A stretch of 64,000 nucleotides of DNA from NCBI RefSeq assembly GCF_000025265.1, contig NC_013739.1:2356001-2420000 (forward strand), written 5' to 3'. The stretch is from Conexibacter woesei DSM 14684. GTDB taxonomy: Bacteria > Actinomycetota > Thermoleophilia > Solirubrobacterales > Solirubrobacteraceae. Under the pieces are notes generated by a model. That model ran no database searches, had not been told where the DNA came from, and saw only the letters and a list, made by a program, of their open reading frames with translations. Positions 16,221 through 24,581 of the stretch are shown piece by piece; the first letter of the stretch is position 1, and every line of letters starts with the position of its first letter. The position numbers and the translations under genes were made by a program.

Positions 16221-17783
16221 ATGCGGCCGATCCTGTGGCGTCTGCACTACCTCGGCGGGATCCTCGCCGCGCCGATCCTGCTGTCGCTCGTCGTGACGGG
16301 GATCCTGTTCGCCTGGAGCCCGCAGCTCGACGCGCTGCGCTTCGGCGACATCACCGGCCGCAGCGCAGGCCCCGCCGTGCCGCTGTCCGAGCAGGTCGTC
16401 GCGGCGCAGGCCGCGCACCCCGACTGGAGGGTGCACTCGGTCGTCCCGGGCCATGACGTGGCCGCCGGACCGGACCTGACGACCGCGGTGATCCTCGACC
16501 CGCCGGGCGGTGCCGACGGCCATGGGACGCCGGAGGACGGCGTCGCGGTCTTCGTCGACGAGACGACCGGCAGAGCGACGGGCGAGGTGGCGCTCGCCGA
16601 CACGTCCGAGGCGGTCCTGCGCAGCATGCACTCGAGCTGGACCCTGGGCGCCGACGCCGAGCCGCTGACGGAGCTGGCGGCGAGCTGGTTCCTCGTCGCC
16701 CTCGCGACCGGCGTGTTCCTGTGGTGGCCGGGCTTGCGCCGCCGCGGCTCCGCGGCGTTCGCGTTCCGGCGCGGGATCGGCGGCCGCCGGCACGCGAAGG
16801 ACTGGCACAGCTTCCTCGCGCTGGCGCTGCTGCTGCCGATGGTCTTCCTTGCGATCACCGGACTCACCTGGACCGACGGCGCGGGCGAGCGCTACGACGA
16901 CGCGAAGGCCGCCCTCTCGCCGCCGCCGCCGGGCGGCGTCGACGCGGCGCTGCCCGCCCCGTCGAGCGGTGCGGCGGACCCCGCAGCGATCGATCGCGTC
17001 GCGGCGGTCGCGAGCGGCGCCGGGCTCCGCACGCCCGTCCGCTTCAGCGTCCCGCAGGACGACAGGACCGCATGGACGGTCCGCAGCGAGGACGCGACCT
17101 TCCCGGTCGAGCGCGACCAGCTCGCGGTCGACGGCGCGAGCGGCAGGGTCGTCGAGCGCTTCGACTACTCCGACGAGAACTGGCTCAACAAGCTCTCGAC
17201 CGGCGGGATGCTCTTCCACCAGGCGCAGCTGTTCGGGCTCGGTACGCAGATCTTCATGACGGTGCTGGCGCTGGGGATCGGCGCGATCATCGCGTTCGGC
17301 TACCGGATGTGGTGGATGCGGCGCCCGGCCGGCGGCTGGGGCGCGCCGCCGCCGCAGCGCGACTGGGTTCGCAGCGCGCCGATCGGCCTGCTCGCGCTGG
17401 TGGTCGTGCTCGCGTGGGCGCTGCCGACGCTGGCGGTCGCGCTCGCGGTCTGGCTCGTGCTGGAGCGCGCAGCGCTCTGGTGGCGCGTCGGCGCCGAGGC
17501 GCAGCGGGCGCGCAAGCAGGGCCGCGCGCCCGTCCACGGCGTCGGCAGCTCCGGCTGGGAGGCGTGCAAGGCGGCCGTCGTGGCGGCGCTCGGGATCGCG
17601 ATGATCGCCGGGCCGCACGTCGGCGACGGCGATCCCGCGCTGGGTGCTCTGGGCCGCCTCGTCGCGTGGGCCTGGAGCGTGCCGCTCGGGATCGCCTTCC
17701 TGGCGGCGGGCCTGCTCGGCCTGTACGCGACGTTCGCAGTCGGCGGTCGCGCGCAGGATGCGCGCAGAGAGGTGATCTCGTGA
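16221..17783 (+). CDS. PepSY-associated transmembrane protein
   Basis: A 520-residue integral membrane protein of the PepSY_TM family. The first helix (WRLHYLGGILAAPILLSLVVTGILFAW) has the paired His typical of this family. Long periplasmic PepSY-like regions alternate with helices near residues 155-175, 200-220, 335-360 and further C-terminal pairs to about residue 515. Family members are thought to act as heme-containing ferric-siderophore or metal reductases in the cytoplasmic membrane. It is the first large gene of an apparent iron/copper locus and overlaps the lipoprotein gene by 4 bases. Confidence 0.85.
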   Translation: MRPILWRLHYLGGILAAPILLSLVVTGILFAWSPQLDALRFGDITGRSAGPAVPLSEQVVAAQAAHPDWRVHSVVPGHDVAAGPDLTTAVILDPPGGADGHGTPEDGVAVFVDETTGRATGEVALADTSEAVLRSMHSSWTLGADAEPLTELAASWFLVALATGVFLWWPGLRRRGSAAFAFRRGIGGRRHAKDWHSFLALALLLPMVFLAITGLTWTDGAGERYDDAKAALSPPPPGGVDAALPAPSSGAADPAAIDRVAAVASGAGLRTPVRFSVPQDDRTAWTVRSEDATFPVERDQLAVDGASGRVVERFDYSDENWLNKLSTGGMLFHQAQLFGLGTQIFMTVLALGIGAIIAFGYRMWWMRRPAGGWGAPPPQRDWVRSAPIGLLALVVVLAWALPTLAVALAVWLVLERAALWWRVGAEAQRARKQGRAPVHGVGSSGWEACKAAVVAALGIAMIAGPHVGDGDPALGALGRLVAWAWSVPLGIAFLAAGLLGLYATFAVGGRAQDARREVIS

Positions 17784-18439
17784 AGTGGTTTGCGAAGCTC
17801 CTGCTGGCGGCCATGGTCGCGGCGTGCGCCGTCGCGCTCGCCGGATGTGCGGGCGGCACGACGTATGACGAGAGCGGCAGACCGCCCGCCGACACGGGCG
17901 CCGCGGCAGGACACGCCGGCCACGGCGGGGGAGGCGCCGGCTCCGAGCACGCCGGCCACGGCGGCGCCGCGGCCGGCGACGGTCCAGGCGCGACGGGCGA
18001 GATGGCGGTGCTCGCCAGAACCGAGACGAGCGACCTTGCGGTCGAGCTGCACGCGATGGCGCCGGAGCTGTTCTACGTCTCCGAGGGCGAAGGCCTGCGC
18101 CCGCAGCGTCCGAGCAGGGGTGACGACGTGCACCTGATGGTCACGCTCGCCGATCGCGAGTCGGGCGTGCGCCTGCCCGACGCGACGGTCACCGCGCGCG
18201 TCGTCGCGCAGGGCGGTGCGACCGTCTTCGAGGGTCCGCTGTACCCGATGGTCGGCCGCGGGATGGGCCTTCACTACGGCGAGAACGTCCCGCTCGGGAG
18301 ACCCGGCAGATACGACGTCACGCTCGTGATCGGGCCCCCGCGAATCGGGCGCCACAGAGCTGTCCGAGACGCATGGGACGAGACGACCCGCGTCGAGCGG
18401 TCGTTCGCGTTCGACGGCACGACGGTGCGCGCGGAATGA
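17780..18439 (+). CDS. His-rich lipoprotein, Tp34/P19-like iron transport domain
   Basis: A 219-residue lipoprotein with GTG start. The signal ends in the lipobox LAGC (Cys23). Residues about 40-65 hold repeated HAGHGG motifs, likely metal-binding. The C-terminal domain (YVSEGEGLRP, DVHLMVTLAD, YPMVGRGMGLHYGENV, YDVTLVIGPP) matches the periplasmic Tp34/P19/FetP iron-transport fold, in which Met and His residues hold Cu/Fe. It is coupled upstream to the PepSY protein and downstream to the Dyp-like protein, suggesting extracytoplasmic iron or copper capture feeding the membrane reductase. The link to iron rather than copper is inferred. Confidence 0.8.
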   Translation: MKWFAKLLLAAMVAACAVALAGCAGGTTYDESGRPPADTGAAAGHAGHGGGGAGSEHAGHGGAAAGDGPGATGEMAVLARTETSDLAVELHAMAPELFYVSEGEGLRPQRPSRGDDVHLMVTLADRESGVRLPDATVTARVVAQGGATVFEGPLYPMVGRGMGLHYGENVPLGRPGRYDVTLVIGPPRIGRHRAVRDAWDETTRVERSFAFDGTTVRAE

Positions 18440-19662
18440 GCGGCGAGTCCTCCGGACAGCCGGTGACGCGTCGCCGCCTGCTCGTCACGGGCGGCGGGAT
18501 CGCGCTCGCGGCGCTGGCCGCGGGCCGGCTCGCCGGTGGCGCGGGCGACGGCGATGGCGATCGGGTGCAGGCCGTGCGGCCGGCACCGCCCGGCCGTCCG
18601 GACCGCCAGCACGTCTGGGACGCCGTCCTGCGCACCGACGCGGCCGGCAACCGCCTCGCGCCGCGCCACCACCGGCTCGTCCACCTCTCCCTCACCGGCC
18701 CGCCGACGGTCGCCGCGGCGGCGGTGCTGGAGGACGCGCTGCGGGCGCTGGAGGAGCGGTACCCGCTGGGGCCCGCGGGCCTGCTCGTCGCGGTCGGCTG
18801 GTCGGCGGCGTGGTTCGCCGCGGTCGGCCGGCCGAGCCCGGTCCCGGCACCGACGGCGATCACCGCCGACGAGGCGCCCGCGCTCGATGCGCACGCCGCC
18901 TGCGTCCACCTCGCCTCCGACCGCGAGGAGGCGGTCGCGTCCGCTGAGCGCCGGCTGCGCGGCGCGCTGCGCCCGCCGCTCGCGGTCGCCGACGTGCGCG
19001 CCGGGGCCGTCGGCGCCGGATTCGCCCGCAGGATCGGCCGGGGAGCGAACGGCGTCCCGCCCGGCCAGCCGCCGCGCGACAGCCCGCTGCTGATGGGGTT
19101 CGCGTCCGGCCGCCGTCGCAACCAGGCCGGCGAAGACGACGTGACCGTCGCCGACGGCCCGTGGGCGGGGGCGACGACGATGCACGTGAGCGTGCTGTCG
19201 CTGGCGCTCGCGACATGGTTCGGCAGCCTCGACGACGACCAGCGCGCCGCGCGGATGTTCGCGCCCGGGATCGACGCGCGACGCGCCCGCGCGACGACCG
19301 CCGGCCTGGAGCTTCCCGGCGACCTCGCACGGACCGCACGCCGGCACGGGCTCGTCGGCCACGCGCAGGCCGCCGCGACGGCCCGCGTCGGCGGCCGTCC
19401 GCGGATCCTGCGCCGCGACTTCAACGGACGCGACAGCGACCAGCCGCTCGTGCACTTCGTCTCGCTCCAGCGCACTGTCGAGGACTTCGCCGCCACGCGC
19501 CGGGCGATGGCCGCCACCGCGGCCGTCGACGCCGATCGGCGGGTGGGCGCCCATGTCAACAACGGGATCAACGAATGGATCACCACACGCAGTCGCGCGA
19601 ACTACCTCGTCCCGGTCCGCAGCCGTCGCAGTTGCCCCGGGCTCGCCGGCTGGGACGCCTGA
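18436..19662 (+). CDS. TAT-exported Dyp-peroxidase-like protein, apparent loss of catalytic Asp
   Basis: A 408-residue protein with a twin-Arg signal (TRRRLLVTGGGIALAALAAG). Its fold resembles Dyp-type heme peroxidases: VGHAQAAATARVGGRP..ILRRDFN aligns with SHVRAMHPDSN..IRLLRRAYN of the EfeB-like protein encoded at 46465-47670, keeping the probable heme-ligand His. The diagnostic GFKDG is replaced by GFASG near residue 221, so the Asp needed for peroxide cleavage is missing. It may bind or move heme without peroxidase activity. It overlaps the lipoprotein gene (ATGA), and its 3' end overlaps the next gene by 88 bases. Confidence 0.7.
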   Translation: MSGESSGQPVTRRRLLVTGGGIALAALAAGRLAGGAGDGDGDRVQAVRPAPPGRPDRQHVWDAVLRTDAAGNRLAPRHHRLVHLSLTGPPTVAAAAVLEDALRALEERYPLGPAGLLVAVGWSAAWFAAVGRPSPVPAPTAITADEAPALDAHAACVHLASDREEAVASAERRLRGALRPPLAVADVRAGAVGAGFARRIGRGANGVPPGQPPRDSPLLMGFASGRRRNQAGEDDVTVADGPWAGATTMHVSVLSLALATWFGSLDDDQRAARMFAPGIDARRARATTAGLELPGDLARTARRHGLVGHAQAAATARVGGRPRILRRDFNGRDSDQPLVHFVSLQRTVEDFAATRRAMAATAAVDADRRVGAHVNNGINEWITTRSRANYLVPVRSRRSCPGLAGWDA

Positions 19663-20174
19663 TCGCGCTCACGGTCGCGCTGGTCGCCGCATTCGCCAGC
19701 GACGCGGCCGCGCACGGCGGGACGGTGATCGCGTCGGGCGAGAACGATGCCTACACGGTGACCGTCCAGGCGGCCGACACGCGCACGCCCGGCGGCGCCC
19801 CGGCGGTCGATCTCACGGCCTATCCGATCCGTCGCGCCAACGGCGCGCCCGAGACCGGCGCCACCGTCACGTTCCGCATCGACGGCGGTCCCGAGCAGAC
19901 AGGCAAGCTCGTCTCCGGCGCCTACGACGTGATCGTCCCCGTCGAGCGGGCGGGCGAGTGGCGCGGCTGGGCGGTGACCGTGAGGGTGACCGGCCCGGCA
20001 GGTGCTCTTACGGTGCGGCGTGCTGCCGGGGCCGGGGCGGAGGCCAGCCCGGACGCGCCCGGATGGGTCGTCCCGACGATCGTCGGCAGCGCACTCGGCG
20101 CGCTCGCGCTCGTCGCCATCCGCCGACGCGGCGCACGTTCGCGGTCGAGGGCGTCGAACGGCAGTGGCGGGTAG
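19575..20174 (+). CDS. CopC/YtkA-like membrane-anchored protein
   Basis: A 199-residue protein from an ATG that overlaps the previous gene by 88 bases; a shorter start near 19660 would need a CTG. A signal-like helix (LIALTVALVAAFASDAAAHGG) ends in the AHGG found at the mature start of CopC/YtkA-type domains. Residues about 50-150 are a beta-sandwich-like region (ATVTFRIDGGPE..KLVSGAYDVIVPVERAGEW). A C-terminal helix (WVVPTIVGSALGALALVAI) plus Arg tail anchors it in the membrane. Likely binds copper or iron on the outside as the last member of the metal locus. Confidence 0.7.
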   Translation: MDHHTQSRELPRPGPQPSQLPRARRLGRLIALTVALVAAFASDAAAHGGTVIASGENDAYTVTVQAADTRTPGGAPAVDLTAYPIRRANGAPETGATVTFRIDGGPEQTGKLVSGAYDVIVPVERAGEWRGWAVTVRVTGPAGALTVRRAAGAGAEASPDAPGWVVPTIVGSALGALALVAIRRRGARSRSRASNGSGG

Positions 20175-20201
20175 AGGACGGGTGCTCGCCGGTTCGGCCC
20201 G

Positions 20202-21266
20202 CTAGGCGGCCCAGCGGAAGCCGGTGGCGTCGGGGCGCGGCGGCAGTGGGCTGGCCGGCAGCTCGTCGGCCGGGTCGTCTTCGTTGTAGGCGCTCGGCGC
20301 CACGTCGTTGGGGGTGTCGGGGTGGAACAGCGCGGCCAGCAGCTCGATCTGTCCGCGGCCGACGCCGAGCTCGCCCATGCCGCCGCCGTACATCGGCCGC
20401 CGCTCTCGCGCGCAGCGCGCGTAGACCTCCAGCAGCGCGCGCAGGCTGCCGATCCGTGACGGCTTGACGTTCACGACGCGCCCGGGCAACGGCGTCGCGC
20501 CGATGTCCTGCGCGCTGTGGATCGGCGCGTCGTAGGAGACGCGCTCGACGTGGTCGCGCAGCCGCGGCGCGATCTCGGGCAGGTCGTGGGGATCCTCCAG
20601 GTACGCGTCCGGGAACGCCGCGAGCACGCGGTCGTACAGCGCCCCCAACGCTGCCGGATCCTCGACCTCGATGCCGTACTGGCCCTTGAAGTCGATCGTG
20701 TCGACCGCGCCCGTCGCGGCGACCTCGTCGACGAGCGCGGGCGTCCACGTCGTCTCCGCGTCGAGCTTGAAGCGCACGCCCGGCGAGCGGGCGAGCCGCC
20801 GGCGTACGGGCTCGATCGAGGGCTCTTTGCCCAAGCCCAGCGAGTTGACGAAGCGCACCGGCCGCGGTTCCACGCCGAGCGCGTCGTGCAGGGAACGACC
20901 GGCCTGGCGCAGCGCGAGGTCGAGCGCCGCCGACTCGAACGCCCAGTTGCGATAGAGCCGCGCTGCCTCCCACTCCGGCGGCTCGGGCCACAGATCGAGC
21001 GTCGCGAGGTGATCGCAGAAGCCGGCGAGCGTCCACTCGCCCGCGAGCGGCAGCATGGGCCGCGTCTCGTGCAGCGAGGTGCCGTCCTCGACATGGATCG
21101 AGATGTCCTCGCCGAGCCCGTCGGCGCCGGCGCCGACGAGCCGCACGTGCGTCGTCACCCGCTCGAACTCGTCGGTGAGCACAGCGCTGAGCCGGTCGTA
21201 CTCGCACGACTCGACGACGAGCGGCAGGTCCGTCAGCCGCGGCCAGAGCGATTCCGTGTGCACCAT
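20202..21266 (-). CDS. Enolase-superfamily (mandelate racemase-like) enzyme
   Basis: A 354-residue protein with the enolase-superfamily barrel pattern. KLDAETTW provides the first barrel Lys, DFKGQYG a second position, YLEDPHD the acidic metal site and NVKPSRIG the opposing Lys. The N-terminal capping domain is present (RLVGAGADGLGEDIS). Members abstract a proton next to a carboxylate (dehydratase, racemase or cycloisomerase). Metal ligands are less canonical than in the sugar-acid dehydratases, so no specific reaction is proposed. It lies 51 bases downstream of the MarR gene on the same strand and may share its transcript. Confidence 0.75.
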   Translation of the reverse strand: MVHTESLWPRLTDLPLVVESCEYDRLSAVLTDEFERVTTHVRLVGAGADGLGEDISIHVEDGTSLHETRPMLPLAGEWTLAGFCDHLATLDLWPEPPEWEAARLYRNWAFESAALDLALRQAGRSLHDALGVEPRPVRFVNSLGLGKEPSIEPVRRRLARSPGVRFKLDAETTWTPALVDEVAATGAVDTIDFKGQYGIEVEDPAALGALYDRVLAAFPDAYLEDPHDLPEIAPRLRDHVERVSYDAPIHSAQDIGATPLPGRVVNVKPSRIGSLRALLEVYARCARERRPMYGGGMGELGVGRGQIELLAALFHPDTPNDVAPSAYNEDDPADELPASPLPPRPDATGFRWAA

Positions 21267-21317
21267 CGCCTCGCAGCCTAGCCCGGCCGACCAGCCTCGG
21301 TCAGACGCCTGACCTCC

Positions 21318-21803
21318 TCAGGTGAGGTGCGCGCGCAGCGCGCGCGCGACGTCGCCGGCCGCAGCGAGCTGCTCGGCGCTGAGCGCGTCGACGAAGACGG
21401 CGCGGATCTCGCGCAGATGGGGCACGGTCGAGCGGTCGAAGGCGTCTGCGCCGGTGGGGGTGAGGACGATCTCGGCACCGCGGTTGTCGGTCGGGCACTC
21501 CTCGCGCCGGATCAGCTCGCGCCGTTCCATCCGCCCGACGTGGTGGGAGAGGCGGCTGCGGTCCCAGCCGATGCGGGTGGCGAGCTCGGAGGAGCGCATC
21601 CGCTGCGCGTCGGCCTCGCTGAGCGCGAGCAGGACGACGTAGTCGCCGGTCGAGAGGCCGGACTCCTGCTGCAGGCTCGCCGCGATCCGCGCTCGGATCA
21701 GCTCGGCGGTCTCGATGTACTCCCGCCAGATCCGCAGTTCGTCTGCGGTCGGCATGCGGCGCGTGCGCCGCTGCGGTTGTCTGCTTGCGGTCATCTCGTC
21801 CAT
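21318..21803 (-). CDS. MarR family transcriptional regulator
   Basis: A 161-residue winged-helix regulator: dimerisation helices at both ends, recognition helix around SSELATRIGWDRSRLSHHVGRMERRELI, and wing RREECPTDNRGAEIVLTPTG. A second possible ATG lies 9 bases inside. It diverges from the luciferase-like gene across a 39-base inverted repeat that also carries both promoters, so it very probably represses itself and that operon. The ligand is unknown. Confidence 0.92.
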   Translation of the reverse strand: MDEMTASRQPQRRTRRMPTADELRIWREYIETAELIRARIAASLQQESGLSTGDYVVLLALSEADAQRMRSSELATRIGWDRSRLSHHVGRMERRELIRREECPTDNRGAEIVLTPTGADAFDRSTVPHLREIRAVFVDALSAEQLAAAGDVARALRAHLT

Positions 21804-21807
21804 TTGG

Positions 21808-21846
21808 TTGACACGTCTACCATACTGGAGATAGTAGACATGTCAA
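21808..21846. promoter_or_regulatory. Inverted repeat with overlapping divergent promoters (MarR operator)
   Basis: TTGACACGTCTAC (21808-21820) and GTAGACATGTCAA (21834-21846) are near-perfect inverted arms around 13 bases. Each arm carries TTGACA, a perfect -35. Rightward the -10 is GATAGT (21830-21835); leftward it is TATGGT (21825-21830). A dimer bound here would block both promoters. Confidence 0.75.
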
Positions 21847-21872
21847 TCACTCTTGAGACCTTGGAGCAGCCC

Positions 21873-22949
21873 ATGACCGACCTCTTGTTCGGCCTCGACA
21901 GCTTCGGCGACGTCCCCGAAGACGACGCCGGGGCACTCGTGACCCACGCCGCCGCGATCCGGCAGGTCGTCGACGAAGCGGTGCTCGCCGACGAGCTCGG
22001 CGTCGACGCGATCGCCCTCGGCGAGCACCACCGGCCCGAGTACGCGATCTCGACACCGGAGACCGTGCTCGCCGCGATCGCCGCGCGCACCTCGCGCATC
22101 CGTCTCGGCTCGGGCGTGACCGTGCTGAGCTCCGACGACCCGGTTCGCGTCTTCCAGCGCTTCGCGACGGTCGACGCGCTCTCCGAAGGGCGCGCCGAGG
22201 TGATCCTCGGGCGCGGCTCGTTCACCGAGTCGTTCCCGCTGTTCGGGTACGACCTCGCCGACTACGACGCCCTGTTCGAGGAGAAGATCGACCTCTTCGT
22301 CAAGCTGCTCGACGAGCAGCCCGTCACCTGGAGTGGCAGCAAGCGCGCCCCGCTGGAGAACGCGGACGTCTTCCCCAAGACCGAGTCCGGGCGGCTGCCG
22401 ACCTGGGTCGGCGTCGGCGGCTCTCCGCAGTCGGTCGTCCGCGCCGCGCACTACGACCTGCCCTTGATGCTCGCGATCATCGGCGGCAGCCCGGAGCGGT
22501 TCGCCCCCTACGTCGACCTCTACCGCCGTGCGGCGGAGCAGTTCGGCACGACCGCGCATCCGGTCGGGATGCACTCGCCCGGCTTCGTCGCGGACAGCGA
22601 CGAGGAGGCGGTCGAGGTCTTCTATCCGCGCTACAAGGTCCAGCGGGACCGCATCGGCGCGCTGCGCGGCTGGCCGCCGCTGCGCCGCGAGGAGTTCGAC
22701 GCGGAGGTCGCGAACGGCTCGCTCTACGTCGGCTCACCGGAGACGGTCGCGCGCAAGATCGCCAACGCGGTCACGGCGCTCGGCGTCGGCCGCTTCGACC
22801 TGATCTACACCGTCGGCTCGCAGCCGGTCGGCGCGCGCATGCGCGCGGTCGAGCTGTACGGCAGCAGAGTGATCCCGCTGGTGCGCGAGCTGCTCGACGA
22901 GCCGACCGCGGCCGCGGCGGGCACGGCGCACAGCACGGGGGACGCATGA
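21873..22949 (+). CDS. Luciferase-like (LLM class) flavin monooxygenase
   Basis: A 358-residue member of the bacterial-luciferase superfamily, a TIM-barrel enzyme using reduced FMN or F420. Typical blocks are [54 protein letters not shown] and [14 protein letters not shown]. The start chosen has GGAG six bases upstream; an in-frame ATG at 21840 lies inside the operator and is unlikely. It overlaps the next gene (ATGA), a partner that could supply or recycle the reduced cofactor. Probably detoxifies or degrades the compound sensed by the MarR protein. Confidence 0.9.
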   Translation: MTDLLFGLDSFGDVPEDDAGALVTHAAAIRQVVDEAVLADELGVDAIALGEHHRPEYAISTPETVLAAIAARTSRIRLGSGVTVLSSDDPVRVFQRFATVDALSEGRAEVILGRGSFTESFPLFGYDLADYDALFEEKIDLFVKLLDEQPVTWSGSKRAPLENADVFPKTESGRLPTWVGVGGSPQSVVRAAHYDLPLMLAIIGGSPERFAPYVDLYRRAAEQFGTTAHPVGMHSPGFVADSDEEAVEVFYPRYKVQRDRIGALRGWPPLRREEFDAEVANGSLYVGSPETVARKIANAVTALGVGRFDLIYTVGSQPVGARMRAVELYGSRVIPLVRELLDEPTAAAAGTAHSTGDA

Positions 22950-23647
22950 GCGATCCGCTCCACGAGCGACCCGAGACGATCGGCGTCCTCGGCGCCGGCA
23001 AGGTCGGCACGGTGCTCGCGCGCCTCGCGGTCGCGGCCGGCTACCGCGTGCTGATCGCCGGTTCGGGCGATCCGGCCCGGATCGCGCTGATCGTCGACGT
23101 GCTCGCCCCGGGCGCGACGGCGACGACCGCTGCCGAGGCGGCCGCCCAGGCCGACGTCGCGATCCTCGCGCTCCCGCTCGGCAAGCACCGCTCGGTTCCG
23201 GCGCACGCGCTGGAAGGAAAGCTCGTGATCGACGCGATGAACTACTGGCGGGAGGTCGACGGCGACCGCGACGACCTCACCGATCCGCGCACGTCGTCGA
23301 GCGAGACCGTCCAGGCGTTCCTGCCGCGCTCGCGCGTCGTCAAGGCGTTCAACCACATGGGCTACCACGACCTCGAGGCGGAGGCGCGACCGGCCGGCGC
23401 CCCCGGCCGCAAGGCGATCGCGGTCGCCGGCGACGACGCGGGCGCCGTCGCGGCCGTCGGCGCGCTGGTCGACGCGCTCGGCTTCGATCCCGTCGTCGCG
23501 GGCGCGCTCGCCGACGGCGTCCGGCTCGAGCCCGGCAGCGCGCTGTTCGGCGCGAACGCCGGCGCCGGCACGGTGCGCGCGCTGCTCGAGGGCTTCCCCG
23601 GCACCGCCCGCGGCGTCGCCGTCGCCGCCGCGCGCGCCGGCGGCTGA
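22946..23647 (+). CDS. NADPH:F420 oxidoreductase-like NAD(P)-binding protein
   Basis: A 233-residue Rossmann protein beginning [18 protein letters not shown] (GxGxxG at about residues 16-21), with [12 protein letters not shown] and [17 protein letters not shown] as in the F420-dependent NADP oxidoreductase family, whose members transfer hydride between NADPH and F420. Four-base overlap with the monooxygenase gene supports cofactor recycling for it. Other family members act on different substrates, so the F420 assignment is probable, not proven. Confidence 0.8.
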   Translation: MSDPLHERPETIGVLGAGKVGTVLARLAVAAGYRVLIAGSGDPARIALIVDVLAPGATATTAAEAAAQADVAILALPLGKHRSVPAHALEGKLVIDAMNYWREVDGDRDDLTDPRTSSSETVQAFLPRSRVVKAFNHMGYHDLEAEARPAGAPGRKAIAVAGDDAGAVAAVGALVDALGFDPVVAGALADGVRLEPGSALFGANAGAGTVRALLEGFPGTARGVAVAAARAGG

Positions 23648-23685
23648 GGGCCGCCGTGCGCTCGATCGAGCGAGCCTCCCGCGCG

Positions 23686-24408
23686 TCAGGAGACGGCTGA
23701 CAGGGCGGCAGCGACGGCGAATCCGAGGACGGTGACGAGGCCGGAGGTGTCGCCGCCCTTGCGGACGGCCTCGGGGATCATCGAGTCGATCAGCATGACC
23801 AGCAGCGCGCCCGCGGCGAAGCCGTCGATCGCGGCGTTGAGGTTCCCGGAGACGTTGTCGGCGATCGCGTAGCCGGCGACGGTCGCGGCGGCGCAGATCG
23901 CGGCGACGGCGAGCCACAGGCGGCGGATCGTCGCCGGTCGCGTGCCGGCGGCGCGCATCTCGGTGGAGGAGCCGATCGCCTCCGGGAGGTTGGAGACGAA
24001 GATCGCGACGAGCAGCCCGACGCTGACGCCGTCACCTGCGGCGATGCCGATCCCGAGCACCGCCTGCTCGGGGATGCCGTCGAGGAACGCGCCGAGCGCG
24101 AGAGCTGGGCCGGCGTCCTCGTCCGGCGTCTGGCCGGTGCTGCCGCGCCGGCCGCGCCGTCCGACGACGCGGTCGAGCACGAAGTACGTGACCGCGCCGA
24201 CGGCGAGGCCGAGCCCGACGAAGCCGGGATCGCCGATGCGCGCGCCTTCCTCGGCGAGGTCGAAGCTGACGGCGCTGATCAGCGCGCCGGCTCCGAACGC
24301 GAGCACCAGTCCGACGAGCCTGTCGGGCCACGCCCTGAGCATTCCGAGCAGCGCGCCGACGACGAGCGACGATGCCGCGAGCGCTCCCCATCCGACTGCC
24401 GCGGTCAC
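23686..24408 (-). CDS. ZIP-family metal transporter-like membrane protein
   Basis: A 240-residue polytopic protein with about seven or eight helices. Helix 4 reads ALGAFLDGIPEQAVLG where classical ZIP zinc transporters have HNxPEG, and helix 5 reads SNLPEAIGSS (classical HExPxE-like); a His-poor binuclear site suggests altered metal choice. A GTG start overlaps by 4 bases the stop of an 18-codon frame that has the only clear ribosome site, so translation of this gene may depend on it. Convergent with the F420-like gene. Confidence 0.75.
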   Translation of the reverse strand: MTAAVGWGALAASSLVVGALLGMLRAWPDRLVGLVLAFGAGALISAVSFDLAEEGARIGDPGFVGLGLAVGAVTYFVLDRVVGRRGRRGSTGQTPDEDAGPALALGAFLDGIPEQAVLGIGIAAGDGVSVGLLVAIFVSNLPEAIGSSTEMRAAGTRPATIRRLWLAVAAICAAATVAGYAIADNVSGNLNAAIDGFAAGALLVMLIDSMIPEAVRKGGDTSGLVTVLGFAVAAALSAVS

Positions 24409-24461
24409 ACGTTCGGCTTGCGGTCCGGCATCGGCAACACCTGACGTCGCAGATCACCCAT
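24405..24461 (-). pseudogene. 18-codon frame resembling an arylsulfatase N-terminus
   Basis: The frame MGDLRRQVLPMPDRKPNV has GAGGAG seven bases before its ATG and ends in a GTGA overlap with the ZIP-like gene. From memory of the family, actinobacterial arylsulfatases open with a similar R-x-V-L-P-x-P-D-R segment. It therefore looks like the residual start of a deleted sulfatase gene whose ribosome site now serves the transporter. The alternative is a genuine leader peptide controlling the transporter. Confidence 0.45.
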
Positions 24462-24509
24462 CGCGTTGTCTCCTCGCTTGCATCCGGCCCATGCCCGCCA
24501 GCAGACGGG

Positions 24510-24532
24510 GCAGCGATGAACATCGTCGCTGC
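24510..24532. promoter_or_regulatory. 23-base inverted repeat upstream of the ZIP-like gene
   Basis: GCAGCGA and TCGCTGC form perfect outer arms, and inner bases also pair. It lies about 50 bases upstream of the short frame preceding the ZIP-like gene. Likely an operator or an RNA hairpin; no known metal box recognised. Confidence 0.4.
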
Positions 24533-24536
24533 ACGG

Positions 24537-24581
24537 GTGAGCGTGCCTCACACGGGCAGGGTGATCTCCCGTGTCGCTCAC
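24537..24581 (-). terminator. Large bulged hairpin at the end of the TIR/membrane-protein unit
   Basis: GTGAGCG (24537-24543) pairs with CGCTCAC (24575-24581), and ACACGGG (24550-24556) with CCCGTGT (24568-24574), leaving a one-sided 6-base bulge and an 11-base loop. It covers the stop codon of the membrane-protein gene. It probably terminates that transcript; a structured leader for the ZIP-like gene is the alternative. Confidence 0.45.
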
